64,000 bases of DNA from Lota lota (taxonomy: Eukaryota > Chordata > Actinopteri > Gadiformes > Lotidae), in NCBI GenBank assembly GCA_026745465.1, contig JACYXH010000477.1, positions 168,501 through 232,500 of the forward strand. Direction: 5' to 3'. The position numbers were made by a program, and so were the translations under genes. Below the pieces are notes generated by a model. The model saw only the letters and a list, made by a program, of their open reading frames with translations. It had not been told where the DNA came from and did not search any database. Position 1 is the first letter of the stretch. Each line of letters begins with the position of its first letter. Shown here one piece after another: positions 26,301 to 39,300 of the stretch.

Positions 26301-28947
26301 TGGCCTAATCCTGAAGCTGAGCGCCTCAGCTTGCCTCACCTTTGAAAGTACATAGGTGCATTCTCCATGGAAGGTGTAGCTTTTGTCATCGTAGGTGGTG
26401 ATGTGGGATCCTCCCACGATGGAGCAGGTGGCGGGACAATCGTGCTCCTGACAGCTCCACTTGCCCAGTGCACAGGTACTACAGAGAAATGAAGCATCGG
26501 TTACTTGTACAACCTGTGCCCTATGTGAGCCCCGCTGCAGCCAGTCATCCTTGAATTGCTGTATGAGATATGCATTGGAATACATTGATAGCAAAGTAGG
26601 CTTTTTGTGCCCCCAAGTAACATGTTTCTGGGCATTTTGGATCATTTCCTGTGCAATTGCATAAAATGTTGAGAAATACATTAGTTCTATGTTGCATGAC
26701 AGACCAATATTTAATGACTCCAATTTTTTTATATATCTACACCTGGTTTGCAAATACAGATTAAAATACACAAATTAACTCTTTATTTTATGGGGGCATT
26801 TAAAACCCCCCATCATTCTAATTTCAAGGGCAATGGTACTTTTTTTATGGGCAAAATGCCCAGAGTCCCTGATCATTTCTGACCCTGATGGAGAAGTATA
26901 GGCAAGGGAACAAACCATGTGCGACATGCCCCGGAGAATGACTTCCCGGGCAAATAATCCTTCCCGTTGTGTTGGCAATAGCATTGCCGCAGAGGAACAC
27001 ATCCGCGGTGAGTGATGTCATCCAGGACGGTTCCTTGATTAGAAATCATAATGTTGTGGATGAGTTTCTCCAGGGTAAAACATGCTTTTGTATAGCTGTG
27101 TATGTAGTGAGGTTCAGGTTAGGGTTAGCATGAGGGGAAGGGGTAGTTTTCATGTTTAGGCTAACATTCAGGGATTAGGGTTAGTGTTAAGGGTTGAATG
27201 CTTTATGGAACAGGTCTTTTTGACCGGAGGAACTCACCGCCTGGGCAGAAGCAGCCACTTTCGCAGTGCTCCTGACACAGATCGCTATTATGGGGTTGAG
27301 TGCAGGTGTCGCTGCAGGGGAGGCCACATTCCCTGTACACCATATTGAAGGGACATTCCTTGGCTATTGATCAAAAGGGTCAAAAGGGAAGAAAAATCAG
27401 AGAAACATAATACCCTTCTGATAGTTCCCCGAGTATGTCAGTATCTATGACTTAGTTAACGATGTTAGATTGAAAAAGTATTTATTATTTTTTTTTATTT
27501 TTTTTTATTTTATTTGTTCTTACCGCATAGGTTGGCTGTGTTCCAAGGCTGGGGCGTCCCACCAGCATGGGCACACTGGCGGGAGAACTCTGACAAGGTG
27601 GGACACAGGCAGGTGCTGTCGTTGGCACAGCTGCACAGGTCCTCCTCACAGGCCTTGACAAAGGAGTCGATGTCGAGAAGGTTGTGGCAGCTTTGGAAGG
27701 CGTGGTCTGACAGAAGTGTCTTGCACAGGTTTGTCTGCGGGTCAAGGCATAGCGTTACAGTGAAATAGAGTGTTATCGCCGGTTCAGGGCAATGTGAGAA
27801 CCACTGGCGTAGTAAATCATTTCAATGTTCTTTGCTTGAGGGTGTGCCCTATACCTGTGGTTTCTAGTGTACTTTATTCTAACCTGTACAAACAAATGAA
27901 TAAATATTGCCATACTCCTTGTTCACTACGAAAATGACCCTCGTCCTTTTTCTACAGCCACCACTGGTGAGAACCGTTCTTGCTGTGTCACACACCTGAT
28001 CTGGACAGTTGGTTGTCTCTTGAGGGTATTCCATGCAGTTCTCGGTGGGAGCGTTGACCTTCCAGGCATACGCATAGTCTACGGGACTCACTGTCATATC
28101 TGTGTGCAGAGTAAGTGTTGGTTTCAGCCATTAAGATTATGAATGTACACCGATGAAATATGCTTTATTCAAACAGGTAATTTACCATGGTTGATGAACT
28201 CATTGTAGATCTGAATGCCATTGTAGTCGCCGCACAGGCCACACGTTTCATTCCTGAACTTTTCATCCATCTCAACCTGAGAGGAATTTTTAAAATGAAA
28301 ATACTGAAATGTCATGTTTTTCATTTCTTCATTTTCATTTCTGAATAATCTAGCATAATCGGACAATAATAAAATGTCTTTAATGTGTATTACTACATGT
28401 AACGCATGGGTAGCCTCAATCACATAAAGTCTTTCAAACTCAATATTGCCTGAGTCCGCATTGCACATTTCCTATTCGGTAGAATATCTATCTTCTCTGA
28501 CTCTGTAATAATATTAATCAAAAGCAGCCATCCTAACAATAAAGCGCTTACCCAGAGAGTGTCCTTTTCGTTCCACATGACAACCAGACCCAGTTTAGCT
28601 TCGATTCTGACGAATGATGCCTTCCTCTGAATGGAGATGCCATACTGGCTGAATGGGATCGTGATCCTGGTGGAGAAACAATGAGAAATGATGTCCTTTC
28701 AAGGGGGTTCAAGACTCATCAAGTATAATCTAGTATAATCTAACCTTCAGAGAGGGGAGAGGGGGGGGAGAGAGAGAGAGAGACACACACATACACACAC
28801 ACACACACACACACCTAATCCAAAAAGAAACGAAAGTGAGAATCTAAAGAGAGAGACAGAACATAGAGAACATCTAGATTCTAGAGAGCGAAAGAGGGAG
28901 ATAGAATGGAGAGAGAGAGAGAGAGAGAGAATGGAGAGAGAGAGAAT

Positions 28948-28980
<33 letters not shown>

Positions 28981-29756
28981 AACTTTCTAACGGTAAAATA
29001 GGAAAATGTCCACAGTCTCACTGTTGTTCGTTGACGGTAATGGTGGCGTTGATTAGCTTCACCAGGACCCCATCCAGCTTCATGGTGACCCTCTCGATGG
29101 AAGTCACCCCATCGGTCTGCTGCCGCGAAAGCTGAATGTTGAAACTCTCGTAGCTGCTCTTGCACTGGGACGTCAGGATGTAGGTGCAAGTGAAGGGAAG
29201 CTGGAAGAAATCTCCGTCGAAGGTCTTGAAGTGGTTGTTCCCCCATGTGCTGCAGAACTGGCCATTATTCAACGGACTCACCTCTGGTGCGTGTGAAAGA
29301 CGGCCATTGTTTTAGTCCCATGTCATACATACCACTATGTAATGTAATGTAATGCAATACATGTTAATGTTATGTTAAAAAAGATCAAATAAATACCTGT
29401 AATGTTCTGCACCACTGAGCCGGTCTGAATAATTACTTGGGGAAAAAAATATATATATTTTTACTTTAAATAAATAAATACGTACACGTTCTTAAAAAGC
29501 CACACTACCCATTGTGAAAAAAATTGACATTTAAAAACAAACGTACAGACATAGCTGCTGTTTAAAAGATGTAGGAAACGTAACATAATGATTTTTTCTC
29601 AATAATGATTTAGAGTTGAGTAAAAGCTGCCACGACACATTGCTGTTCTAGTCGACCTATTAGCGTATACCAACCAGATTGTGTTGCCAGTGGTCCACAA
29701 CAGAATAAGAGCCATACGGTGGCCCACCCAAGAGGCATCCTGCTTCTCCTCATCAT
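8352..29756 (-). CDS. Gel-forming secreted mucin A (MUC5AC/MUC5B/MUC2 family), multi-exon
   Basis: The first ATG (29754-29756) opens a hydrophobic signal peptide ([13 protein letters not shown]). Domains in order, 5' to 3' on the minus strand: vWD1 from 29283 ([16 protein letters not shown]), CGLCGDYNG at 28.2 kb, C8/TIL at 27.2-28.1 kb; D2 from 26.48 kb with CGDFNDV at 25.2 kb; D' TIL at 23.9-24.15 kb; D3 from about 22.75 kb ([22 protein letters not shown]) through 20.1 kb; PTS/CysD exon 13690-19884; vWC-like module at 13.0-13.6 kb; D4 from 12.97 kb with GDPH; C8/TIL at 11.2-12.0 kb; vWC segments at 9.1-11.0 kb; C-terminal cystine knot ending [13 protein letters not shown] then TAG at 8352-8354. 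The family dimerises through the knot and multimerises through D3 to form mucus. D3 wording resembles MUC5AC/5B most; the exact orthologue is unresolved. Small exons were not all delimited. Confidence 0.9.
12941..12952 (-). other. GDPH autocleavage motif in D4 of mucin A
   Basis: The codons GGT GAT CCT CAT encode Gly-Asp-Pro-His at the start of the D4 vWD domain (context [18 protein letters not shown]). In MUC2 and MUC5AC this motif undergoes autocatalytic cleavage between Asp and Pro in the acidic late secretory pathway. The motif is intact; cleavage here is inferred. Confidence 0.85.
15143..15424 (-). other. CysD module 5 of mucin A (PGKK/LESLG type)
   Basis: Last CysD island before the C-terminal PTS tract. 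PGKK/LESLG type with all cysteines kept. Confidence 0.9.
16658..16939 (-). other. CysD module 4 of mucin A (PGKK/LESLG type)
   Basis: PGKK and LESLG type, pairing with module 2 in the duplicated block. Confidence 0.9.
17234..17515 (-). other. CysD module 3 of mucin A (PDKK/LELLG type)
   Basis: Carries the same PDKK and LELLG variants as module 1. The flanking Thr-rich spacers also match those of module 1, which points to block duplication. Confidence 0.9.
18722..19003 (-). other. CysD module 2 of mucin A (PGKK/LESLG type)
   Basis: Same 94-residue module; it differs from module 1 at a few positions (PGKK, LESLG) and matches modules 4 and 5 there. Confidence 0.9.
19226..19507 (-). other. CysD module 1 of mucin A (PDKK/LELLG type)
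   Basis: A 94-residue Cys-rich island begins [20 protein letters not shown] and ends KCCDDKC. The WTDW motif matches the WxxW of CysD domains in MUC2/5AC/5B, which are thought to form non-covalent cross-links that set mucus mesh size. This copy has LELLG and PDKK, shared only with module 3. Confidence 0.9.
20932..20990 (+). mobile_element. Teleost SINE conserved-tail fragment
   Basis: The stretch contains GTAAGTCGCTTTGGATAAAA followed by GCGTCTGCTAAATG, the highly conserved 3' tail shared by many fish SINEs and their partner LINEs. No tRNA-like head is seen upstream, so this is a truncated copy. It lies in an intron of mucin A. Confidence 0.8.
21278..21297. repeat. Poly(G)20 next to a splice donor of mucin A
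   Basis: Twenty G on the + strand. On the coding (minus) strand this is a C20 tract beginning just after the donor GTGAGTT of the exon that ends RTPSIC. Confidence 0.9.
28755..28982. repeat. (GA)n/(CA)n microsatellite cluster
   Basis: Interrupted GA and CA runs fill most of this intron of mucin A and end about 35 bp from the donor of the vWD1 exon. Confidence 0.9.
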
Positions 29757-31578
29757 TCAGCAGCAGAGACGTCTGAAGAATATTTTACTATTGGGCCGCA
29801 TGTTCTTTATATATATGAGAGAATGATGGTCGTAGTCTGTTTATAGTTGAGGTGCGGTAAGTGGTTCGATTATGGGCGTCGACCCTTATTGTCTTTGTCT
29901 ATGTCAGCACGTAAGTGAAGCGCTAATAAGTGCATGACACATACACTGTTGTTTGCTGTTAGAGTGTGATATTACAAGCAGGTTTAACTTCACTCATCAC
30001 GTCGAGGCTTACAATACGCTCTCTGTTCGTGACATATTTCCACATGTGGACGGGGAAAATCCTAAAGTGTAACTCGATACTGTTGAAGTTAATTGGTTTA
30101 GTTATCATCCTTCTTATCTATTCATTAAACATGTGAGTGTTAATAATGGGTGTGCATATTAACACGGTTCAATGGACCACAACGTGTTGGATGTCAACCG
30201 CCATGCTGTAGCATCCCCCTAGGAAGTTTTGGTCTGTCCTCATATTTGCAAAAGGACTGCCATCTCAATATTTACTGAGGTCTTAAAAAACTAAACAATG
30301 GAGGGTACAAATTGTCTGATGAACCCACACAACCTTTCCTTCACTCTGGTGGATACAAGGACAAGTCACTCACACAGTAGAGAAATAGATTTAACAAATA
30401 AAAGTTTGATTTTGGGAAAGTCTTGTGGCCCACAATGTCTGGTTCAAGCTCAGTTGATCGTAGGTGTTATTACATCATAATGTGACATGGAGGCTTCCTT
30501 GTTTGAGAGATGTGGTGGGAACATGAGTACATGAAACTTGTGAGTATACACAGTGGGATTACCATTACACGTTAAGATGATATATCCATCCCCATTATGT
30601 TTGTCTTTTCCAGCTCCTGCTCTTGCTGAGTGATGACGGCAGACATATTTACAAAACTATGAAAACACCTCAACCCCCATAGTAACCATGATCCGGGATG
30701 TGGTGCCAGTTTAGTTCTAATGAAATGCTATGGCCAGTTATTTCCAGTTAGGATGTTGAATGAGGAGGATTATAACATCTTTAAGACTTTTTTCTTATAA
30801 TGTATTATGTTAATTATAATCAATACATATAGTAAATCTAGAGGAGTGATTGAAACTTGTCTATGATTATAACCCCATTATTATGTTTACTTCTATTGTT
30901 CAAGATGCTCTGAAGAAGGGGTGAACATATCAGTTTCAAAGGGTGCCCACAACATTAACAGCATTGGCCTACCTACAATGTAAGTTCGATGTTCCTCATT
31001 TAGCACCCCTTTACAAATCAACATATACTGTCCCTCAGCGGGATGAATACATTGATATCTTATTTTTTACTCAAACCCATTTCTCTGGCGTCTGCAAGTT
31101 CAGGTTTTATTTGCTCTGGCATATGCATGTGGACCCCCTCCTGTTCAGACAGATTTCCAGCAGACCTGGCCCGGGTCGGGCCAATCAAGACAGTTCATCT
31201 AATAACGAGCGGGTTTTATGCGATGACTGAACAGACAAGCGCCAATTTGATTGGTTGTAGGTCTATCCAATTGCGATTTTGGTCTGCACCCATTGTTAAC
31301 GCTCCTTGGAAATCGAAAATGAACTGAAAGGTTCCAGACTAATACGCATTTGCGAATTGGTCCGGCGATATCAGGCTAGAAAATGACAACATTATAACCT
31401 AAAATGAAAAATAAATGTCAAAGACACAGACAGACGTTGCAAGGTTATTTAATTATTATGTATCTGGCTTTTTATTTGCCAAACATTCAAATTCATTCGC
31501 TTTGTAATACAAAAAGCGTAGAACGTTTCAGCATAGCTTGGGTGTGAGGGTGGGCATCCTTTGGGTTGTGCCCAACCT
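29757..31578. other. Spacer between the two mucin genes
   Basis: It contains the promoter of mucin A at its left end and the 3' flank of mucin B at its right end. No coding sequence is recognised. The 240 bp at about 31140-31380 (with CAATCAAGACAG, CCAATTTGATTGG, CCAATTGCGATTTTGG) has the look of a dispersed fish repeat, but I cannot define termini. Confidence 0.5.
29806..29811 (-). promoter_or_regulatory. TATA box of mucin gene A
   Basis: TATATAAAG on the minus strand has its TATAAA core at 29806-29811, 50 bp upstream of the start ATG at 29756. A start site about 30 bp downstream would give a leader of about 20-25 nt. This is close to the spacing seen at gene B. Confidence 0.65.
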
Positions 31579-33261
31579 TTAATCTCCTCTGATGGCCTTT
31601 CTCTTGCGAGCCGGCAGCCGGGCCGCTTGGTCGCAGTTGCTGTGTCCGCAGCTGCATTCCTCCACGTGGACGTAAGTGTACGGCACCAGGTCTCCGTTCA
31701 GACACTCCAGCTCCACCGTGCGGTTGCTGAAGCGCGCCTCCCGGCAGCACGCGCACGTGTGCTCGAAACCGGCGGCCATTTCCTCGTACCTGACGGAAAT
31801 GGCGGCGAAAATGGAAACAGGAGCATTAGTGGCATTTTGGGTCAGGAGGTCAGGCTAGTGATTAGGGTGCTGGACCCCCAGCCAAAAGGACCAGGTTTTG
31901 ACACCCCCCGTGTCCACAGCATACCTGTGTAGGCATCGATCAGTGAAATGCCTTACCCCTACCTGCTCCTGAATTACTTGTATGTAACATTCAGTGTAAG
32001 TCGCTTCTGAGAAAAGAGTTTGCCAAATAGCTCAATAATATTTTAAGAATTGAACCATAACTGATGTTAAATGTCTTCTAACATGTGGAATATATGAGCA
32101 AAGTATCAATCAAGCTAACTTTCAAGACTTGCTGAAATGCTCTCTTCAGGACTGCCTTCCAGTCAGATGCTTTTTATTTTTTTAAGAACAAGCTACGTTG
32201 GATTTGAAGTGTTGTTACCTGGCGAAGGTGTTGCAAGACCCCTCACAATACGGCATGTCCACGTCCTCCCTGGCCTGGCATCCATTGTGCGTGATCCGCT
32301 GTTTCATGGATCCCCGCTTACACCCCTTGTCTAGCTCCACGCCTTGTTTCAAAGATGTGCACCAGATTAGTTATTTTCACATCTCAGCCAACTCACCAAA
32401 AGGGATGCAGCATATCATAATTAAGGTTGTGCAAACAGCGGCATCATACTCACAAATCTTACAGCAGCCGTTCGCAGCCGTCTGAACGGTATCCTAAAGA
32501 GTGCAGAGAGAACACATTCCATCACAAGAGAACACATGGCAAAACCATGTCCAGGATGAGGATTGAATGGTACTTATTTCCGCTGGTGGGCCTTATACAA
32601 TGCTGACCATAGTGTAATGATTTTCAATCTACGATGGAATGCAGTGAATGTACCTTCAGCTATACTTACAGGATGACAGTTGCTCTGCTGGAAGGGCGGA
32701 CACACTGTGTTTGACTTGAATGTTGTGAGAGTCTTGCCAATCTTCATGCAACTATAATACTCACACATGTTCCCCGGTGGGAACCACCTTTCTCCTTCCT
32801 ATATGCATGCACACCCACATGAACACACACACACACACACATGGGAGCACAAAGATACATGCAGACACATACCTCAACCACACACACAAACACACACACA
32901 CACACACACACAACACACACACACACACACACACACACAAGGTGAACGTTTAGAGTTATATTGTTTCCTCATCTGTGCATAACATTGAGCATTTGTGGGG
33001 AGAAAAACCTTTACCTTAAGCAGCTCCTTTGTTGTGTTTCCATCGACAACACAGTGGGTCTGCAGGCATCTCCCACAACACTCACTGGAGGCTACATCTT
33101 CAACATACTGGTATCCCTGCAAACAGAAAAAGACAGATCCTTCATTATAAAGAATACAATGGAAAAAAATTGACATAACATAACATGTGTATATATGAAT
33201 ACACACAAGACAGAGAGATAGAGAGAGAGCGATAGAGAGAGATAGAGCGAGAGAGCGAGAG

Positions 33262-33345
<84 letters not shown>

Positions 33346-36300
33346 AACAATGGGGCAGACTTACCAGACCACAATTCTTGTCGCATGTCAGCATCAAACA
33401 GATGATCATCAGCAGACCTGATTCTGCTTCCACCTGCCTGGTACAGGTGCAGTTCTGACACTCAGCGGCTGGGACTGAGGAATCGGCCTGGAGAGGGAAT
33501 AGCAAAAACACTTGTTACACACATCCAGGAGTTTTTGCAAGGTCCACATGTGGAAATGTTTACAGTACATCCTATGAATCTGTATTCCAATTGATTACCT
33601 GGTATTCCACGTTTTTATGGACACAAACAGCTTTAGGCACTGGGAAACAATGGGGCACACATGTAGTCAATAGAAAATCAAAGCAATGTGAGCATTGTCC
33701 TCTGTGTTGAGGTATGTATTCAAGATGTAAAGCAACGGCCAGCCGGTGACAATGCCACACTTACAGCATTTGCGCTCAGGGCAGCAATGTCCCGTCGGCA
33801 CTGAAACCTCTGGTATGTATCCAACCTCACAGCTCAGGTCGATAACTGGACATGTGCTGCTGTCACATTCTATAGAAAGCAATGTAGGAGAAGTATATTA
33901 GTACAACTCAGTGTTAAACCCTGTATGGAAACAGACAACGTTGGGTATCCCTTTCACTGTCGTGTCTTACGGCAAACGTAGTGCAGACAACATGGGTCTG
34001 CTGGATTGGTTTGGTTCACCAGGATGAACCCTGGTTTAGTGCAGCTTCCCGGTGGAATTGCAGGACAGTCTTTGGGCTTGCATGTCACAGACTTGGTGGA
34101 TTCCTCGCAGATGCATTTTTGGCAGTTTTGTTCAAATATCTCATTCAACTGTAGGGAAAGGAAAGCATACATGTGGGATTTGCATCAATGCATGTTATCG
34201 CAGAAAAGAAAGAAGTTCATTTAACACAGTTAAGGATTTGCTCACCTCGCGGGGAATGCCCTGTGAATCCAAACATCCTATAGGAACACATGCACCGTAT
34301 TAGAGCAGCATGGCTGGCAGTTTATGATCAGTGCAATACTAACCTGGGAATATACCATACTGTCACACTTACCACATTTATCAACACATATGTTTGACTC
34401 CTTGTTGAAGAGCATCATGCCATCAGGACAAAAGCACCCCTCAGTGGTAAAGTTAATTTGACTCTCGCCAGGTCTGTGACACACAAAAGTTTAAATGAAT
34501 GAGTCTGTTCACCTTCGGCATCAATTGAAAAAAAAAGAGCACATTCAGACGTGTATGCTGTGTTATTTCTATATGATAAGATTATTCATTGAGTGACAAT
34601 GGCATTACTATCCATGGTCAATCATTCATTGATTGCTTGAGCTGATTGTTGCAGATTGAAACATGTGTTCCGTGTTTGAAGGAAATCGTACTTGTCTTCA
34701 CAGGTTGGCTGCTCAGCAGTACCACATGGTTTGTAGACTTTGTCTGCTGGGCAGTTACTGGCTGTTGTGGAGAAGAGAAAGAAACGATATCAGGCAAACT
34801 GTCCTTGCTAAACCGTCCGGTCTGGCCTGTGTCTCGGTCACGGTTGCACATGGGGTGAGCGTGCACTTACAACACAGAGGGATGTGATCCCTCCAGTTCA
34901 GGCAGACCCCGGCCTGTGAGCAGGCGGCAGCGTACACCTGCAAGCTGGTGCATTGCACCATTGGGTTGGCCACATGGCAGCTATCGAAGATGCAACCCTG
35001 GTGGAATTTGTCCGGTGAGACAACAGAGTGGCATGCTTCGAACAAACTGCGGGGAGGAGGGGGCACAACCCAAGAGAGATGTTTCGAGTTAACCAATCGA
35101 ATCTCATCATCCCATTCCAGTGATGTGCAAAAATCTGTTGTCTATTGCCTAATCTTATCTGACAAAGACAGGGCTAGGGTAAGGTCAATTCAAATGAACT
35201 TGATTATAATTGATAGTATATCAATTGATCAAGCGATGCATATATGTTAAACAGGATGCACGTACCTGCCCATAAGCACTTCACATATAGAGTCTGGTTT
35301 GCATGTGGTTAGTGGCGGTGGGGGCATGGGAGAATTGGTTGGTTGTACGGATGGAGCATGGCAGGATGGCTTGTTAAAGTCTTCCACAAGATAATAGTCA
35401 GCCATCACTTCACAATTCTGTACCAGCTGGCCTCCAGGCAACATACATTCATCAGCCTTGTTGTTGTTGCATGTTCCTGACAGGACAAACACAAATATAA
35501 CACTTAGTCACCCAACTCCAGAACGACTGACCCATATTGGTGCTTGGGGGTAAGGAATCCTTACCACAATGCCCCTTTGTATTGTTCGCAAATTCCCGAG
35601 GGGGCAGGCTGATACTAAATCCTGTAATTCCAAATGTGATGACCACTTGCAGAGTAGGGATCTCCAAGATCAAGGACATGCCAGTGCTTAGCACCTTTAT
35701 CCCTTGATGGTAATAAGGCAGTTTTACAGTCACTCCGTTACTGAGAGCCTATGTTAAAAACAAGTGTAAGAAAAGCATAATTAGGCAAAACCCTCAAGCG
35801 TCTTCTTAAGTGAGAGAAATTCTGGCTCATGTTTACAATTATATCCGTGGATAAATATGTGTTTTTACCTCCATCTTGGCTGCTCCAATAAGGTTATGAT
35901 TCTTGAGAGTGATAACTTGTGAGCGATACGATACGATAATTGAGCGAGGACAAGAAACGTCTTCGGTGGGGTCGCAGTACACATTGTCAACAACAACCTT
36001 CAAATTGTGCTTTGGTGTGATCTCTTCCATTAAGACATACGTGCAGTTTCCTTGATAACTGTAGAAGACTCCATCAAATGTAATGTAATGTGGGTCTCCC
36101 CAGCCTTCACATTCACCTGCAATAACACATAAAAATAGATTTTTTCTTATCCAGCATTGGTGAAGCAGGAAATGAGTACAGTCAACAGTAAATAAGTAAA
36201 AAAGGCATATCATGGAACTCACATGGGCATGTGTAATATTTGCAGCAGCCGTATTCATCGTCTACAATAACTGGTTTAATTTCCCTGGCACAGGTGATTT

Positions 36301-39300
36301 CTTCAAGTGGGGGGCATTCATATTTTACTATTTCAATTGTGTTGTTATCAATGCACTTGGCCATTGTGCAATTACACAGCACAAATGTCTCGTTTTGCTG
36401 CCACCGAAAAAGATGAGAAGGAAAGGGTTCAAAGAATCATCAATACATACACGGCGCATGAGTCTGACACCAAAGATGTAAAAACATCCCTGTATTTTGA
36501 TGAATAGTTCTGTTTTTATGAACTGGATGCAAGACAGTCCTTACCATTACATCCCACTCGGGGCAGGTGGGGACGGATGGTGTTGGTGAGGGTGTAGTTG
36601 TAGAGATGCACTGGCTCGTTTGGTTTTGAAGTTCGCAAATACCCGAACATATCATTGTGAGACAAATCCCTGATCCAATGTCTTTCATGTAATATATTGT
36701 GTCCCCTAAAAGATACAAAACAAGACTCAATTAACTTCATTAGCTCTTGTATCAACGAGTGTCAATCAAATGTTCCTCTTTATAAAAAATATATAGCTAA
36801 AGGTACAATGACTGCACATGAATTTACATTCAAGCTACATGAGATTGATACAATTATAAAATATAAAATAATCAACGCCAACAGTTCCTCACTCATCATT
36901 CCCTTCTGTAGAAGAAAGCAATGCCAGAATGTTTACAATATAAAAGCAATATTTTCTTACCAGGTTTATAATGCTTGCCATCAACAATACAGACACATTC
37001 TGTAGTTGTAGTTTGGATTGTAACGGTAGTGGTACTGAGGACAGTGGTGTATGTTGATTCAGTAGTGGTTGAGGGGTTTAAAATATGCTCTGTAGTTGGA
37101 GGGATGGTCGTTTTTACAGTGCCTGTAACAATTGACTCGTGTGTTGGTGATGACGTAGTACTTGGCACTGACGTTGAATGGTGTGGTGTAGTCAATGTGG
37201 AAACAGGCGTCAGTGTTTCTACAGTTGTACTGGGTGGTGCAGTAGTTGTTGTCTCTGTAGTTGTTCCTACGGTTGTAGTTGGTTCAGGTGTGGTACTCCT
37301 TGTGGTTGTTTGAGGTGTAGTAGTTGATACTGTGACAACAGGGGTTGTCTCTGTAGTTGTTCGTACGGGTGTAGTTGGTTCAGTCGTGGTACTCCTTGTC
37401 GTTGTTGTTTGAGGTGTAGTAGGTGATGTGACAAAAGGGGTTGGTGTAACAACAGTTGTACTGGGTGGTGCAGTGGGTGTTGTTGTAGATGTAGTCGTTG
37501 AGATGACAGTTGGAGTAGGTGGAGAAGTTGTTTTTGTAAGAACAGGTGGACTTGTTGTCCCTGTAGTTGTTCCTACGGTTGTAGTTGGTTCAGGTGTGGT
37601 ACTCCTTGTGGTTGTTGTTTGAGGTGTAGTAGTTGTTACTGTGACAACAGGGGTTGTCTCTGTAGTTGTTCCTACGGGTGTAGTTGGTTCTGTCGTGGTA
37701 CTCCTTGTCGTTGTTGTTTGAGGTGTAGTAGGTGATGTGACAAAAGGGGTTGGTGTAACAACAGTTGTACTGGGTGGTGCAGTGGGTGTTGTTGTAGATG
37801 TAGTCGTTGAGATGACAGTTGGAGTAGGTGGAGAAGTTGTTGTAACAACAGGCGGACTTGTTGTCGCTGTAGTTGTTTTTACGGGTGTAGTTGGTTCAGT
37901 CGTGGAACTCCTTGTCGTTATTGTTTGAGGTGTAGTTGTTGTGGTCGTGACAACAGGGGTTGGTGTTACTACAGATGTACTGGGTGGTGCAGTGGGTGTT
38001 GTTGTAGATGTAGTCGTTGAGATGACAGTTGGAGTAGGTGGAGAAGTTGTTGTTGTAAGAACAGGTGGACTTGTTGTCTCTGTATTTGTTCCTACGGGTG
38101 TAGTTGGTTCAGGTGTGGTACTCCTTGTGGTGGTTTGAGGTGTAGTAGTTGATACTGTACCAACAGGGGTTGTCTCTGTAGTTGTTTCTACGGGTGTAGT
38201 TGGTTCAGTCATGGTACTCCTTGTCGTTGTTGTTTGAGGTGTAGTTGTTGTGGTCGTGACAACAGGGGTAGGTGTTACTATAGTTGTACTGGGTGGTGCA
38301 GTGGGTGTTGTTGTAGATGTAGTCGTTGAGATGACAGTTGGAGTAGGTGGAGAAGTTGTTGTTGTAAAATCAGGCGGACTTGTTGTCTCTGTAGTTGTTC
38401 CTACGGGTGTAGTTGGTTCAGTCGTGGTACTCCTTGTCGTAGTTGTTTGAGGTGTAGAAGGTGATGTGACAAAAGGGGTTGGTGTTACTACAGTTGTACT
38501 GGGTGGTGCAGTGGGTGTTGTTGTAGATGTAGTCGTTGAGATGACAGTTGGAGTAGGTGGAGAAGTTGTTGTAACAACAGGCGGACTTGTTGTCGCTGTA
38601 GTTGTTTTTACGGGTGTAGTTGGTTCAGTCGTGGAACTCCTTGTCGTTATTGTTTGAGGTGTAGTTGTTGTGGTCGTGACAACAGGGGTTGGTGTTACTA
38701 CAGATGTACTGGGTGGTGCAGTGGGTGTTGTTGTAGATGTAGTCGTTGAGATGACAGTTGGAGTAGGTGGAGAAGTTGTTGTTGTAAGAACAGGTGGACT
38801 TGTTGTCTCTGTAGTTGTTCCTACGGGTGTAGTTGGTTCAGGTGTGGTACTCCTTGTGGTGGTTTGAGGTGTAGTAGTTGATACTGTACCAACAGGGGTT
38901 GTCTCTGTAGTTGTTTCTACGGGTGTAGTTGGTTCAGTCATGGTACTCCTTGTCGTTGTTGTTTGAGGTGTAGTTGTTGTGGTCGTGACAACAGGGGTAG
39001 GTGTTACTATAGTTGTACTGGGTGGTGCAGTGGGTGTTGTTGTAGATGTAGTCGTTGAGATGACAGTTGGAGTAGGTGGAGAAGTTGTTGTTGTAAAATC
39101 AGGCGGACTTGTTATCTCTGTAGTTGTTCCTACGGGTGTAGTTGGTTCAGTCGTGGTACTCCTTGTCGTAGTTGTTTGAGGTGTAGAAGGTGATGTGACA
39201 AAAGGGGTTGGTGTTACTACAGTTGTACTGGGTGGTGCAGTGGGTGTTGTTGTAGATGTAGTCATTGAGATGACAGTTGGAGTAGGTGGAGAAGTTGTTG

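Noticed and set aside
31140-31380. Possible MITE with CCAATT-rich sequence
   Set aside because: It looks like a dispersed repeat, but no inverted ends or target duplication could be found by eye.
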